Assembly (NCBI GenBank): GCA_027941995.1
Contig: CP115966.1
Span: 1,612,001 to 1,676,000 of the forward strand
Direction of reading: 5' to 3'
DNA: 64,000 nucleotides
DNA from: Erythrobacteraceae bacterium WH01K
Lineage (GTDB): Bacteria > Pseudomonadota > Alphaproteobacteria > Sphingomonadales > Sphingomonadaceae
The notes beneath the pieces were generated by a model. It was not told the origin of the DNA and did no database searches. It saw nothing but the letters and a program-made list of their open reading frames with translations. Below, piece by piece: positions 30,646 to 41,201 of the stretch (position 1 is the first letter of the stretch; the number at the start of each line of letters is the position of its first letter). Position numbers and translations under genes: made by a program.

Positions 30646-32709
30646 ATGCGCCCCGAGATTCTCAATCCCCTGTTTGCCGAGATAGAGACGCTGGACGGCG
30701 TCGGCCCCAAGCTGATGAAACCGCTCGCGCGGCTTGGCCTGAACCGGGTGCGGGACGTAGCCTATCACCTGCCCGAACGCTTCGTGACCCGTCGCGCGGT
30801 GCAGAACGTGGACGAGGCTGGCGAGGGCGAGCAGATCGTCGTCCAGCTGACGGCGACGGAGCACCGCGCGCCGCGTAATCCCGGGCGGGGCCCCTACCGC
30901 GTGCTTGCGCAGGACAGTGCGGGCAATATCATCGCCATCACCTATTTCGGGCGCGCGTCCTATACCGGCAAGAAATTGCTACCTGTCGGGGAGCCGCGCT
31001 GGGTCGCCGGAAGGCTCGACCGGTATGGCGACATGCTGCAGATCGTCCATCCCGACCACGTGGTCGAGGATGGCGGCGAAACGCTGAAGCGTTTGTGCGA
31101 ACCCGTCTATGCCCTCGCGGAAGGCCTGACCCAGCCAAAGGTTGCGGGCCTCGTCGCACAATCCTTGGTCAAGCTGCCCGAACTTCCCGAATGGATCGAT
31201 CCCGCCCTGTTCGAGAAAGAAGGCTGGCCGGACTGGGCCGATGCGCTGAAACTGGCGCACAAGAGAGAGAACGCGAAGGCGCGGGAGCGTCTTGCCTACG
31301 ACGAGTTGCTTGCCAACAGCCTCGCCCTGATGCTGGTCAGGGCCGATAACCGGCAGCGCCGGGGGCGTGCACTGGTCGGCGATGGCTCATTGCTGGGGAA
31401 GCTGGAACTGCCCTTTCCGCTGACGGGCGCGCAGGATCGGTCCGTCCGGGAAATCACCGGCGACATGGCGCAGGCGACGCCCATGCTGCGCCTGCTGCAG
31501 GGCGATGTCGGCGCGGGCAAGACCGTCGTCGCGCTGGAAGCGATGCTGGTGGCGGTTGAGGCAGGGGCGCAGGCCGCCTTGCTGGCTCCGACGGAAATCC
31601 TCGCTCGCCAGCATTTCGAGACGCTGCGTGCGATGGCACGTCCGACGGGGGTAGAGATCGCCCTGCTGACCGGCCGGGACAAGGGCAAGGCACGTACCAG
31701 CATCCTGATGGGTCTGCTCGACGGCAGCATCGACATGGTCGTGGGAACCCATGCGATTTTCCAGGACAGCGTCGGATACAGGGATCTGGGCCTTGTCGTG
31801 ATTGACGAACAGCACCGCTTCGGCGTTGCCCAGCGATTGATGCTGGCGAGCAAGGGCCGCGTCACGCCGCACACGCTGGCGATGACGGCAACCCCGATCC
31901 CCCGCACGCTGACGCTGGCCCAGTACGGCGAAATGGAAGTCAGCAGGCTCGACGAATTGCCACCGGGCAGGCAGGCAATCGATACGCGGGTGTTTCCGCA
32001 GGCGCGGATGGACGAGGTGGTGGACGGCATTGCGCGGCATATCGCGGGCGGGCAGCAGGCCTATTGGGTGTGCCCGATGGTCCGCGACAGCGAGACGGTG
32101 GACATTGCCGCAGCCGAGGCGCGCTATGCAGGGCTGAAGGAACGGTTCGGCGACGATGTCGTGCTGGTCCACGGGCAGCTCGCACCCGAAGAGAAGGACG
32201 CGGCCATGACCCGCTTCGCCAGCGGCGAGGCAAAGCTGCTGGTCGCGACGACCGTTATCGAGGTTGGTGTCGACGTGCCGTCGTCCACACTGATGGTCAT
32301 CGAACAGGCAGAGCGTTTCGGCCTTGCACAGCTTCACCAGTTGAGGGGGCGTGTGGGGCGCGGGAGCGAGAAATCGGTCTGCCTTCTGCTGCGCGGCGAG
32401 ACCCTGTCGGAAACGGGCAAGAAACGCCTCGCCCTGATGCGAGAGACGCAGGACGGATTCCGTATCGCTGAGGAAGACCTCGAACTGAGGGGAGGGGGCG
32501 AGCTTCTCGGCACGCGGCAGTCCGGTGACACCCCGTTCCGCATTGCCACGCTGGAGCAGATCCAGAAATGGCTGCCGGTCGCACATGACGACGCCCGCAT
32601 CCTGGTAGAGCGGGACGGGGGGCTGGCGAGCGACAGGGGACAGGCGGCCCGCACGCTCCTCTACCTGATGGAGCGTGATTACGGCGTGCAGCTCCTGCGC
32701 GGCGGTTAG
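30646..32709 (+). CDS. recG: ATP-dependent DNA helicase RecG
   Basis: Branch-migration helicase that remodels stalled forks and Holliday junctions. The 687-residue product shows an N-terminal wedge/OB region (TLDGVGPKLMKPLARLGL, then RVVQ-type beta strands), Walker A GDVGAGKTVVALEAM, DEQH box VIDEQHRFGVAQ, and motif VI QLRGRVGRG. The ATG at 30646 is chosen because the conserved N-terminus begins there; longer readings overlap sdhE antisense. Confidence 0.96.
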   Translation: MRPEILNPLFAEIETLDGVGPKLMKPLARLGLNRVRDVAYHLPERFVTRRAVQNVDEAGEGEQIVVQLTATEHRAPRNPGRGPYRVLAQDSAGNIIAITYFGRASYTGKKLLPVGEPRWVAGRLDRYGDMLQIVHPDHVVEDGGETLKRLCEPVYALAEGLTQPKVAGLVAQSLVKLPELPEWIDPALFEKEGWPDWADALKLAHKRENAKARERLAYDELLANSLALMLVRADNRQRRGRALVGDGSLLGKLELPFPLTGAQDRSVREITGDMAQATPMLRLLQGDVGAGKTVVALEAMLVAVEAGAQAALLAPTEILARQHFETLRAMARPTGVEIALLTGRDKGKARTSILMGLLDGSIDMVVGTHAIFQDSVGYRDLGLVVIDEQHRFGVAQRLMLASKGRVTPHTLAMTATPIPRTLTLAQYGEMEVSRLDELPPGRQAIDTRVFPQARMDEVVDGIARHIAGGQQAYWVCPMVRDSETVDIAAAEARYAGLKERFGDDVVLVHGQLAPEEKDAAMTRFASGEAKLLVATTVIEVGVDVPSSTLMVIEQAERFGLAQLHQLRGRVGRGSEKSVCLLLRGETLSETGKKRLALMRETQDGFRIAEEDLELRGGGELLGTRQSGDTPFRIATLEQIQKWLPVAHDDARILVERDGGLASDRGQAARTLLYLMERDYGVQLLRGG

Positions 32710-32727
32710 GCAATCGGCGCCCGGCCC

Positions 32728-33201
32728 TCAGGCGCGGTCGGTAAACCTCTCGACCAGCGCTTTTGCCGCCGCGTCCACATCCTCCCACGTATCGCGAAAG
32801 TTTTCCTCCCCGCCGTAATACGGATCGGCGACGGCCGCGCCTTCCCGGCCCGGAACGGCATCCATCAGCAGGCCCACGCGGGCGGTTGCGTCAGGCGGGG
32901 CGAGCCGTTGCAGGTTTTCGAGATTCGAATGGTCGAGCGCGAGGATATGGGTGAAGCGCATGAAATCGCGCATATGCACCTGCCGCCCCTTGTAGTTCGC
33001 AATGTCGATACCGTGACGTGCCGCTTCGGCGACACTGCGTTCGTCCGGCGGCGAACCGACATGGTAATCGGCGGTGCCGGCACTGTCCGCATCGGCGCAC
33101 AGCCCCGCTTCTGCGGCGCGCCTGCGAAAGGCGGCCTCCGCCAGCGGGGAGCGGCAGATATTGCCGAGGCATACGAACAGGACGGCGGGGCGTGGTTCCA
33201 T
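32728..33201 (-). CDS. Low-molecular-weight protein-tyrosine phosphatase
   Basis: A 157-residue phosphatase of the LMW-PTP family. The P-loop CLGNICRSP puts the nucleophile at Cys11 and the arginine at Arg17, and the acid loop VADPYYGG supplies the general-acid aspartate. In bacteria these enzymes dephosphorylate tyrosine kinases of polysaccharide export or other targets. No tyrosine kinase or capsule gene is next to it, so the substrate is open. It converges with recG and is divergent from the DUF885 gene. Confidence 0.92.
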   Translation of the reverse strand: MEPRPAVLFVCLGNICRSPLAEAAFRRRAAEAGLCADADSAGTADYHVGSPPDERSVAEAARHGIDIANYKGRQVHMRDFMRFTHILALDHSNLENLQRLAPPDATARVGLLMDAVPGREGAAVADPYYGGEENFRDTWEDVDAAAKALVERFTDRA

Positions 33202-33275
33202 GGTTCCAGCGATACTGGACCGGACCCCTCGCGCGCAATAGGACGGTAACGAACGAACACGGGAGGATACCGATC

Positions 33276-35027
33276 ATGCGCAGTTTCATCGCAGCCCTCG
33301 CCATTAGCACGGCGCTGGTTTCGCCGGCCCATGCCGGACCGGCCGAGGATTACACAGATCTCCGCGAGGAAATCTGGCAGGCAACCCTCGATTCCTCGCC
33401 CCAGCTCGCAACCAGCGTCGGCGACCGACGGGGCGACGGGAAGCTGGGCGATCTCTCGCTAGAGGAATATGATCGGCAGGTGGAGGAGAACCGCGCGTTT
33501 CTGGCCCGGCTGAATGCCATCGACGAGAGCGCTCTGCCCGAAGATCTGCGGATCGATTACGCGATCCTGAAGCGCAGCTTCGAAGACAATATCGAAGGGG
33601 CGGCTTTCGACCAGAACCGCTATGTCATCTTCACCAACAGGGGCGGCTGGTTCACGTGGTTCGCATCGCTCCCCTATCGCTCGCCCTTGTTCACCGCGGC
33701 GGATTACGAAAGCTACGTCTCGCGGCTGGAAGCGTTTGCCGCGGTCAATGCCGACGGCATCGCGCGCAGCCGGGAAGCGGTGACGCGCGGCCTGACGCAG
33801 CCCTGCGGCCCGATGGAGGGACTGGAGGACCGCATATCCCAGCAGATTGTGGACGATTACACGCAGTCTCCGTTCTGGAGCCCGTTCGCGGAAAAGCCGT
33901 CCACCATCGGCGATGACGAATGGGAGGCTTTCAAGGACCGGGCAAGCGTCGCGCTGGAAGATGCGGTCTTCCCGTCCTACCGCGACTTCCGCGATTTCTA
34001 TGTCGAGGAATACCTGCCCGAATGCCGCACCGGTACGCCGGGCATCCTGGCGACGCCGGGCGGCGAGGACTACTACGCCTACCGCGTACGCAGTTTCACG
34101 ACCACCGACATGACGCCTGACGAGGTGCACGAGCTCGGTCTGTCGGAAGTTGCACGCATCCGGTCCGAAATGGCGGAGGTGGCAGCCAGCGCCGGCTTCG
34201 ACAGCCGCGAGGCCTATATCGAGCACCTGCGCACCGACCCGCAATATTACATGACCGACGCGGACGAGTATGTCCGATACGTGCAGGCGCTGGCGAAGGA
34301 GATCGACGGCTGGATGCCGAAGCTGTTCGGCACGCTGCCCCGCCAGCCCTATACCGTCTCGCCGATCCCCGCTGCGCAGGCGCCGGGCAACACGACCGCC
34401 TATTACGAATCCGGCTCGCTCGATACCGGGGCCGCCGGCATTTACCGGATCAATACGACCGAGCTCGACCAGCGTCCGCTGTGGGAACTCCCCGCCCTCG
34501 GCGTGCACGAAGCCGTGCCCGGCCATCACCACCAGATCGCATTGCAGCAGGAACTCGACATCCATCCGCTGCGGGCCAATGGCACGTTCTTCACGGCCTT
34601 CGTCGAGGGCTGGGGCCTCTATTCGGAACGTCTCGGCATCGAGATGGGGCTATACGACACGCCGGCGAAGGAAATGGGCCGGCTGAGCTACGAGATGTGG
34701 CGTGCAGCGCGGCTGGTCGTCGATACCGGCATCCATGCGAAGGGCTGGAGCAAGCAGGAGGCGGTCGACTTCATGCTCGACAATACCGCACTCAGCCCCG
34801 GCAATATCGATGCCGAGGTCAATCGCTACATCACATGGCCGGGACAGGCGCTCGCCTACAAGATCGGCGAACTCAAAATCCGCGAACTACGCACCCGCGC
34901 CGAGGAGGCGCTGGGTTCGGATTTCGACCTGCGATCGTTCCACGATGCCGTTCTGGAAAACGGATCGGTCCCGCTCAGCGTGCTCGATGCGCATATCGAT
35001 CGCTGGATCGAATCGCAGCAAGGCTGA
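33276..35027 (+). CDS. Secreted DUF885-family putative metallopeptidase
   Basis: A 583-residue exported protein. The signal peptide (MRSFIAALAISTALVSPAHA-GP) is clear from ATG 33276, which follows GGGAGGAT. The conserved DUF885 block HEAVPGHHHQIALQQEL begins at residue 411 and resembles a zinc-metallopeptidase HExxH-like centre; FVEGWGLYSERLGIEMG and YITWPGQALAYKIGELKI are further family signatures. Members are usually large, helical, periplasmic or lipoprotein enzymes of unsettled substrate. Probably a single-gene transcript. Confidence 0.88.
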   Translation: MRSFIAALAISTALVSPAHAGPAEDYTDLREEIWQATLDSSPQLATSVGDRRGDGKLGDLSLEEYDRQVEENRAFLARLNAIDESALPEDLRIDYAILKRSFEDNIEGAAFDQNRYVIFTNRGGWFTWFASLPYRSPLFTAADYESYVSRLEAFAAVNADGIARSREAVTRGLTQPCGPMEGLEDRISQQIVDDYTQSPFWSPFAEKPSTIGDDEWEAFKDRASVALEDAVFPSYRDFRDFYVEEYLPECRTGTPGILATPGGEDYYAYRVRSFTTTDMTPDEVHELGLSEVARIRSEMAEVAASAGFDSREAYIEHLRTDPQYYMTDADEYVRYVQALAKEIDGWMPKLFGTLPRQPYTVSPIPAAQAPGNTTAYYESGSLDTGAAGIYRINTTELDQRPLWELPALGVHEAVPGHHHQIALQQELDIHPLRANGTFFTAFVEGWGLYSERLGIEMGLYDTPAKEMGRLSYEMWRAARLVVDTGIHAKGWSKQEAVDFMLDNTALSPGNIDAEVNRYITWPGQALAYKIGELKIRELRTRAEEALGSDFDLRSFHDAVLENGSVPLSVLDAHIDRWIESQQG

Positions 35028-35047
35028 GCTTGGCGTGGTGGCCGTGC

Positions 35048-35194
35048 CTAGATCGCGCGGTCACCCGCTTCGCCGACGGATTCGATATCCCGGCCGAGGC
35101 CCTTGACCGTATTGCAGGCGGTCAGCGTCACGACGACCGCGCCGAGCGCGAGCGCGGCAACGGTCTTGCGGGCGAAATTTGTCTTGGAATGCAT
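35048..35194 (-). CDS. Entericidin A/B-family small lipoprotein
   Basis: A 48-residue product read from ATG 35194 to TAG 35048. It has a basic N-terminus (MHSKTNFARK), a hydrophobic helix and the lipobox LTAC, giving lipidation at Cys27. The mature part NTVKGLGRDIESVGEAGDRAI is the classic entericidin tail. AAGGATCC precedes the start. Entericidins are tiny membrane lipoproteins; in E. coli EcnA/EcnB form an antidote/toxin pair, but single copies are common in alphaproteobacteria and their role is unclear. Confidence 0.85.
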   Translation of the reverse strand: MHSKTNFARKTVAALALGAVVVTLTACNTVKGLGRDIESVGEAGDRAI

Positions 35195-35251
35195 GGGTCG
35201 GATCCTTGGGTAGCTTGTGCTGCGCGGTAGCGCGCGCGCCTGACCGGCAGA

Positions 35252-36607
35252 TTAATCACCGCCTTCCGTCTTCGCCAGCGTCTCCTCGACGACGCGCCTG
35301 ACATTGACCCTGGCGCCGAGCCGCGCACCCAGGAGGGCCGTGCCGCTGACCTTGCGTTGGACGAACAGCGTTTCGGCGGGAGGCAGGTGCCAGGTTTGAC
35401 GGTCTTTCGCTATTTCCATGCCTTCGTCCCTCAGCAGCGGTACGAAGGAGCGATCGCCGAAGTCGAAGGGCGCATCCTCGCTCATCTCGCCGACGATGAT
35501 CGCGATCATGCGTTCGACACGCTCGGAATGCCGTTCGATGACCGCAGGGCTCATGAAGCCGGCAGCGATGGCCTCCGCCTTGATCTTATCCGAATCCCCG
35601 GCGAGCCCTGCCTCCAATAGCCTGCGATAGGCGCGCCCCACATCCGGGGCGACGGCGCGGGTCGCACCGAAGTCGAGCAGGACGACCTGTCCTGCCTCCC
35701 CGTCATCTGCGCGCCGGTACCGGAAATTGGCGAAGTTGGGATCGGTCTGCATGACGCCGAATTCGAAGAGTTCGCGTGCGACGAGGCGGATGCAGCGCTC
35801 GAACACGATATCGCGAAGGTCCTGTGGCTCCGACGCGAGGCTCTCGATCGGGATGCCGTCCTCGAAGCTCATCGCAAGGATGCGGTCCCGCGTCAGTTCG
35901 TCGTCCAGTTCCGGTACGACAAACCCGTCCGTCCCGGCCAGAAGCCGGGCATAGAGCTGCATCTGTTCGCCCTCGCGGCCGTAATCCGCTTCCTCGTGCA
36001 ACTGCTCCTTCGCCGCGGTCAGCAGCGGCGCGATGTCCAGTTCCTTCGGCAGCAGTCCCGATAATTTCAGCAGGCTCGCCACATTGTCGACATCGCTGTC
36101 GATGCTCTGCGCGACGCCGGGATATTGCACCTTGATCGCCAGTATACGCCCGTCGCGCGTCAGGGCCCGGTGGACCTGACCGATACTGGCCGCGGCAATC
36201 GGCCTCGGTTCGAACCGGCGGAACATGGTGCGCCAGTCCTTGCCCCATTCCTGCGCCAGGACGGTGTCGAGCTGGCGCGGAGGCATGAAATTGGCGCGGT
36301 CGCGCAACGTGGCGAGAATGTCGGCCAGTTCCGGCGGAAGCATGTCGCCCGCATCCATGCTGATCATCTGGCCCAGCTTCATGGCGGCGCCGCGCAGATG
36401 CGACAGGCGGTCCGCCAGCCGCGCGGCGTTCCCCGGGGTCAGCAGCAGGTCTTCCATCCGGGGCCGCTGTCCCGATGCAAGCTGCCGCGCCCCTTGCCCG
36501 ATGACCGAACCGGCGACGCCGCCGGCCAGCCTGCCGAACCCGGCGAGACGGGCTATGCGCCCGCTGGGCACGGCGCGGTGGCGGTCTGTGTCTTCACGAT
36601 TTGCCAA
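35252..36607 (-). CDS. ABC1/AarF (UbiB-type) atypical kinase
   Basis: A 451-residue protein-kinase-like protein of the ABC1/UbiB family, linked in other organisms to ubiquinone biosynthesis or lipid handling. Family motifs are evident: the KxGQ helix AAMKLGQMIS, the atypical alanine-rich loop PIAAASIGQVHRA, the lysine AIKVQYPG, and the metal site VLLDFGATR. The start is taken as TTG 36607, because AGGAGA lies upstream at good spacing. The longer open frame above it runs into the gmd-fcl remnant, and the next ATG would truncate the N-terminus. It lacks the C-terminal membrane helices of true UbiB. Confidence 0.84.
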   Translation of the reverse strand: MANREDTDRHRAVPSGRIARLAGFGRLAGGVAGSVIGQGARQLASGQRPRMEDLLLTPGNAARLADRLSHLRGAAMKLGQMISMDAGDMLPPELADILATLRDRANFMPPRQLDTVLAQEWGKDWRTMFRRFEPRPIAAASIGQVHRALTRDGRILAIKVQYPGVAQSIDSDVDNVASLLKLSGLLPKELDIAPLLTAAKEQLHEEADYGREGEQMQLYARLLAGTDGFVVPELDDELTRDRILAMSFEDGIPIESLASEPQDLRDIVFERCIRLVARELFEFGVMQTDPNFANFRYRRADDGEAGQVVLLDFGATRAVAPDVGRAYRRLLEAGLAGDSDKIKAEAIAAGFMSPAVIERHSERVERMIAIIVGEMSEDAPFDFGDRSFVPLLRDEGMEIAKDRQTWHLPPAETLFVQRKVSGTALLGARLGARVNVRRVVEETLAKTEGGD

Positions 36608-36620
36608 GGGGCGGGGTCTC

Positions 36621-38423
<1,803 letters not shown>

Positions 38424-38639
38424 ATCACTTCTCTTCGCAAAACGGCTTGGACGGTTCTGCAAAGGGGGTGAGGATTAGCAAGCCCAAGCGCAAGGTATGA
38501 ATCGTACTGGATTGGGATGAGGTAATCCGCGTTCGATGGGCGACGCTCAATACGAAAGCAAACTAAAGCCGGAGCCTGTCATGCAGCGCACGTAAAGGCT
38601 CGGCAGGCGGTTCGCTTATATCGTTCGCAAAAAATAAAT

Positions 38640-38716
38640 TGGTCGGGGAGAGAGGATTCGAACCTCCGGCCCCTGCCTCCCGAAGACAGTGCTCTACCAG
38701 GCTGAGCTACTCCCCG
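38640..38716 (-). tRNA. tRNA-Pro (CGG)
   Basis: On the minus strand the acceptor stem CGGGGAG/CTCCCCG, D arm TAGCTCAGCCTGGTAGAG, anticodon stem CTGTC/GGCAG with loop TTCGGGA (anticodon CGG), and T arm GGTTCGAATCC are complete. Discriminator A and an encoded CCA (38640-38642) end the gene. The 177 bases between it and the gmd remnant hold nothing I recognise; I saw no duplicated tRNA 3' end there. Confidence 0.96.
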
Positions 38717-38829
38717 ACCGTGTCGGTCCCGTCCAGCGCGGTGGCTGTGCGGGTCGAGGCAAGGCGCGTGCCTATAGGTGGGGGCGTGCAGGGTGGCAAG
38801 CAGGCATTTTGCCGCTAAGGCATTTCGCG

Positions 38830-39777
38830 ATGGAAAATCGCGCAGACCCGCACCCCGAACAGCAATATCTCGACCTCATGCGCCGCATCTGGCGCGAGGG
38901 AGACGAGCGGATCGATCGCACGGGCATCGGAACGCGCTCGATCTTCGGGACGCAATTGCGATTCGACCTTGGCGGCGGGGCCATGCCGCTGCTGACGACG
39001 AAGCGCGTCTACTGGAAGACCGCAACGCGCGAGATGCTGTGGTTCCTGACCGGGGAGACCAATATCCGGCCGCTGGTCCTGCAGGGCGTGAAGATATGGA
39101 ACGAATGGCCCCATGCCCGCTACGTGCGTGAAACCGGGGACAGCATCGCGCTCGATGACTTCGTGGCCCGTATTGCCGAAGATGAATCGTTTGCGCGCCG
39201 CTGGGGCGACCTTGGCCCTGTATACGGCAAGCAATGGGTCGACTGGCCCACCTGGCGATATCGCAAGGACGGCCTCTACGAGCCGGGCGAAGGCATCAAC
39301 CAGGTGGCTCAGGTCGTTGCCTCGCTGAGGGACAATCCCGGCAGTCGCCGCCACATCATCGAAGGCTGGAACGTCGCGGAGCTCGACCGGATGGCCCTGC
39401 CGCCGTGTCACAAGACCTACCAGTTCCATGTCGCCGGGCAGGGCGCCGATGCCCGCCTGAATTGCCTGCTCTACCAGCGCAGCTGCGACGTGGCGCTGGG
39501 TCTGCCTTTCAACCTGTGGTCCGCAGCATTGCTGCAACGAATGTTGGCACAGCAGGCCGACCTGCTGCCGGGCGAACTGGTCTGGATGGGCGGGGACACG
39601 CATCTCTACCTCAATCACGCCGACCTGATCGAGGAACAGCTGGGGCGGGAACCGCAGGGTCGCCCGACGCTTGAGATTACGCGGCGTCCGGAAACGATAT
39701 TCGACTATGCAATCGAGGATTTCGAGGTTCACGGCTACGCGCCGCACGGTCCGTTGAAGGCGCCGGTGGCCGTGTGA
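38830..39777 (+). CDS. thyA: Thymidylate synthase
   Basis: Methylates dUMP to dTMP with methylene-tetrahydrofolate. The 315-residue product has the catalytic motif PPCHKTYQF with nucleophile Cys193, the folate and dUMP sites (RSCDVALGLPFNLWSAALL, MGGDTHLYLNHADL) and the N-terminal DRTGIGTRSIFG loop. The insert between WPHARYVRETGD and LGPVYGKQW makes it longer than the 264-residue E. coli enzyme, as in many alphaproteobacteria. The start at ATG 38830 is set by family alignment; the frame is open upstream into the tRNA region. Confidence 0.96.
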   Translation: MENRADPHPEQQYLDLMRRIWREGDERIDRTGIGTRSIFGTQLRFDLGGGAMPLLTTKRVYWKTATREMLWFLTGETNIRPLVLQGVKIWNEWPHARYVRETGDSIALDDFVARIAEDESFARRWGDLGPVYGKQWVDWPTWRYRKDGLYEPGEGINQVAQVVASLRDNPGSRRHIIEGWNVAELDRMALPPCHKTYQFHVAGQGADARLNCLLYQRSCDVALGLPFNLWSAALLQRMLAQQADLLPGELVWMGGDTHLYLNHADLIEEQLGREPQGRPTLEITRRPETIFDYAIEDFEVHGYAPHGPLKAPVAV

Positions 39778-39799
39778 TGCGCGGGTTCCGGCGGGGACC

Positions 39800-39837
39800 T
39801 TGACCGAAGGCTTCGCGCGAAATAAAAATACGCGCGA
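39800..39837 (+). promoter_or_regulatory. Putative bkd promoter with inverted repeat
   Basis: TTGACC (39800-39805) and TAAAAA (39823-39828) are spaced 17 bp, a plausible -35/-10 pair. The inverted repeat TCGCGCG (39813-39819) / CGCGCGA (39831-39837) brackets the AT-rich -10 and could be an operator. Seen in sequence; function is inference. Confidence 0.35.
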
Positions 39838-39884
39838 TTGAAATTATACGTCTGGCAATTCTGCCGGTCAGCGGGAGAGAACCT

Positions 39885-41201
39885 ATGGCCGACAGGCCTG
39901 AAGCCGAAGCGGGAGCGGGGCGTAACAAGCCCGCGTTGTCCCTGCACGTGCCCGAACCCAATTTCCGTCCCGGCGATACCGTCGACTACAGCCATCTGAA
40001 GATCCCCGATGCGGGCCAGCAGATGCGCCCGGACGAGGCCTGCGATGCGATGGAAACCGCGCCGCTGGCACATGACCTGATCCGGGTGCTGGGCGATGAC
40101 GACCAGGCGCACGGCCCATGGGATCCGAAGCTTTCGCCCGACACCCTGCGCGAAATGATGCGGCATTTCGCTCTCGTGCGCGCTTTCGATGAGCGGATGT
40201 TCCGCGGCCAGCGTCAGGGCAAGACCAGCTTCTACATGAAGTGTACCGGCGAAGAGGCAACCAGCGTCGCCACCGCCATGGCGCTCGCCAGCGATGACAT
40301 GGTATTCCCCAGCTATCGCCAGCAGGGTGTCCTGATCGCGCGCGATTACCCGCTGATCGAGATGATCAACCAGATCTACTCGAACAAGGGCGACAAGCTG
40401 AAGGGCCGCCAGCTGCCGATCATGTATTCCAGCCGCGAGAAAAGCTTTTTCAGCATTTCCGGCAACCTCGCCACACAGACGCCGCAGGCGGTGGGCTGGG
40501 CAATGGCCAGTGCCATCAAGGGCGACAGCCGCATCGCCGCGACTTGGGTCGGCGAAGGCAGCACGGCAGAGGGAGACTTCCATTCCGCCTGTACATTCGC
40601 GACCGTCTACAACGCGCCGGTCATCCTGAACGTCATCAACAACCAGTGGGCGATCTCGAGTTTCAGCGGGTTCGCCGGCGGTGAGCGCACGACCTTTGCC
40701 GCGCGCGGCCTCGGCTATGGCCTCGCCAGCCTGCGTGTCGACGGAAACGACCCGCTTGCCTGCTATGCGGCCGAGAAATGGGCGGCCGACCGGGCGCGCT
40801 CCAATGCCGGGCCGACGCTCATCGAATTCTTCACCTACCGTGCGGAAGGGCATTCGACCTCCGACGATCCCAGTGGCTATCGCAGCGCGCAGGAACGCGA
40901 GGAATGGCCGCTGGGCGATCCGATCAACCGGCTGAAGAAGCACCTGATAGCCATCGGCGAATGGGACGAGGAACGGCAGGAGGCACTCGACGCCGAATGC
41001 GTCGACCTGGTGAAGAAGACGACCAAGGAAGCCGAGAAGAACGGTATCCTTGGCCACGGTCTCCACCACCCGTTCCGCACCATGTTCGAAGACGTGTTCG
41101 AGGAATTGCCCTGGCATCTGAAGGAACAGGCCGAACAGGCGATCCACGAACGGGAGACCAAGTTTCCCGAAGGACTACCGGCCAGGGGAGGGCAGGGCTG
41201 A
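39885..41201 (+). CDS. bkdA1: Branched-chain 2-oxoacid dehydrogenase E1 component, alpha subunit
   Basis: Thiamine-diphosphate-dependent decarboxylase subunit for the 2-oxoacids of leucine, isoleucine and valine. The 438-residue product has the ThDP/Mg motif GEGSTAEGDFHSA ... NNQWAIS and the phosphorylation-loop region YRAEGHSTSDDPSGYR typical of the BCKDH type. The long N-terminal extension (LHVPEPNFRPGDTVDYSHL) separates it from pyruvate dehydrogenase E1 alpha. GGGAGAG precedes the ATG at 39885. First gene of a three-gene operon with E1 beta and E2; no E3 (lipoamide dehydrogenase) gene follows, so E3 must be supplied from elsewhere. Confidence 0.93.
   Translation: MADRPEAEAGAGRNKPALSLHVPEPNFRPGDTVDYSHLKIPDAGQQMRPDEACDAMETAPLAHDLIRVLGDDDQAHGPWDPKLSPDTLREMMRHFALVRAFDERMFRGQRQGKTSFYMKCTGEEATSVATAMALASDDMVFPSYRQQGVLIARDYPLIEMINQIYSNKGDKLKGRQLPIMYSSREKSFFSISGNLATQTPQAVGWAMASAIKGDSRIAATWVGEGSTAEGDFHSACTFATVYNAPVILNVINNQWAISSFSGFAGGERTTFAARGLGYGLASLRVDGNDPLACYAAEKWAADRARSNAGPTLIEFFTYRAEGHSTSDDPSGYRSAQEREEWPLGDPINRLKKHLIAIGEWDEERQEALDAECVDLVKKTTKEAEKNGILGHGLHHPFRTMFEDVFEELPWHLKEQAEQAIHERETKFPEGLPARGGQG

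Noticed and set aside
38463-38829. Integration scar or attachment site around tRNA-Pro
   Set aside because: I found no second copy of the tRNA 3' end and no integrase gene in the window, so an island boundary cannot be supported.
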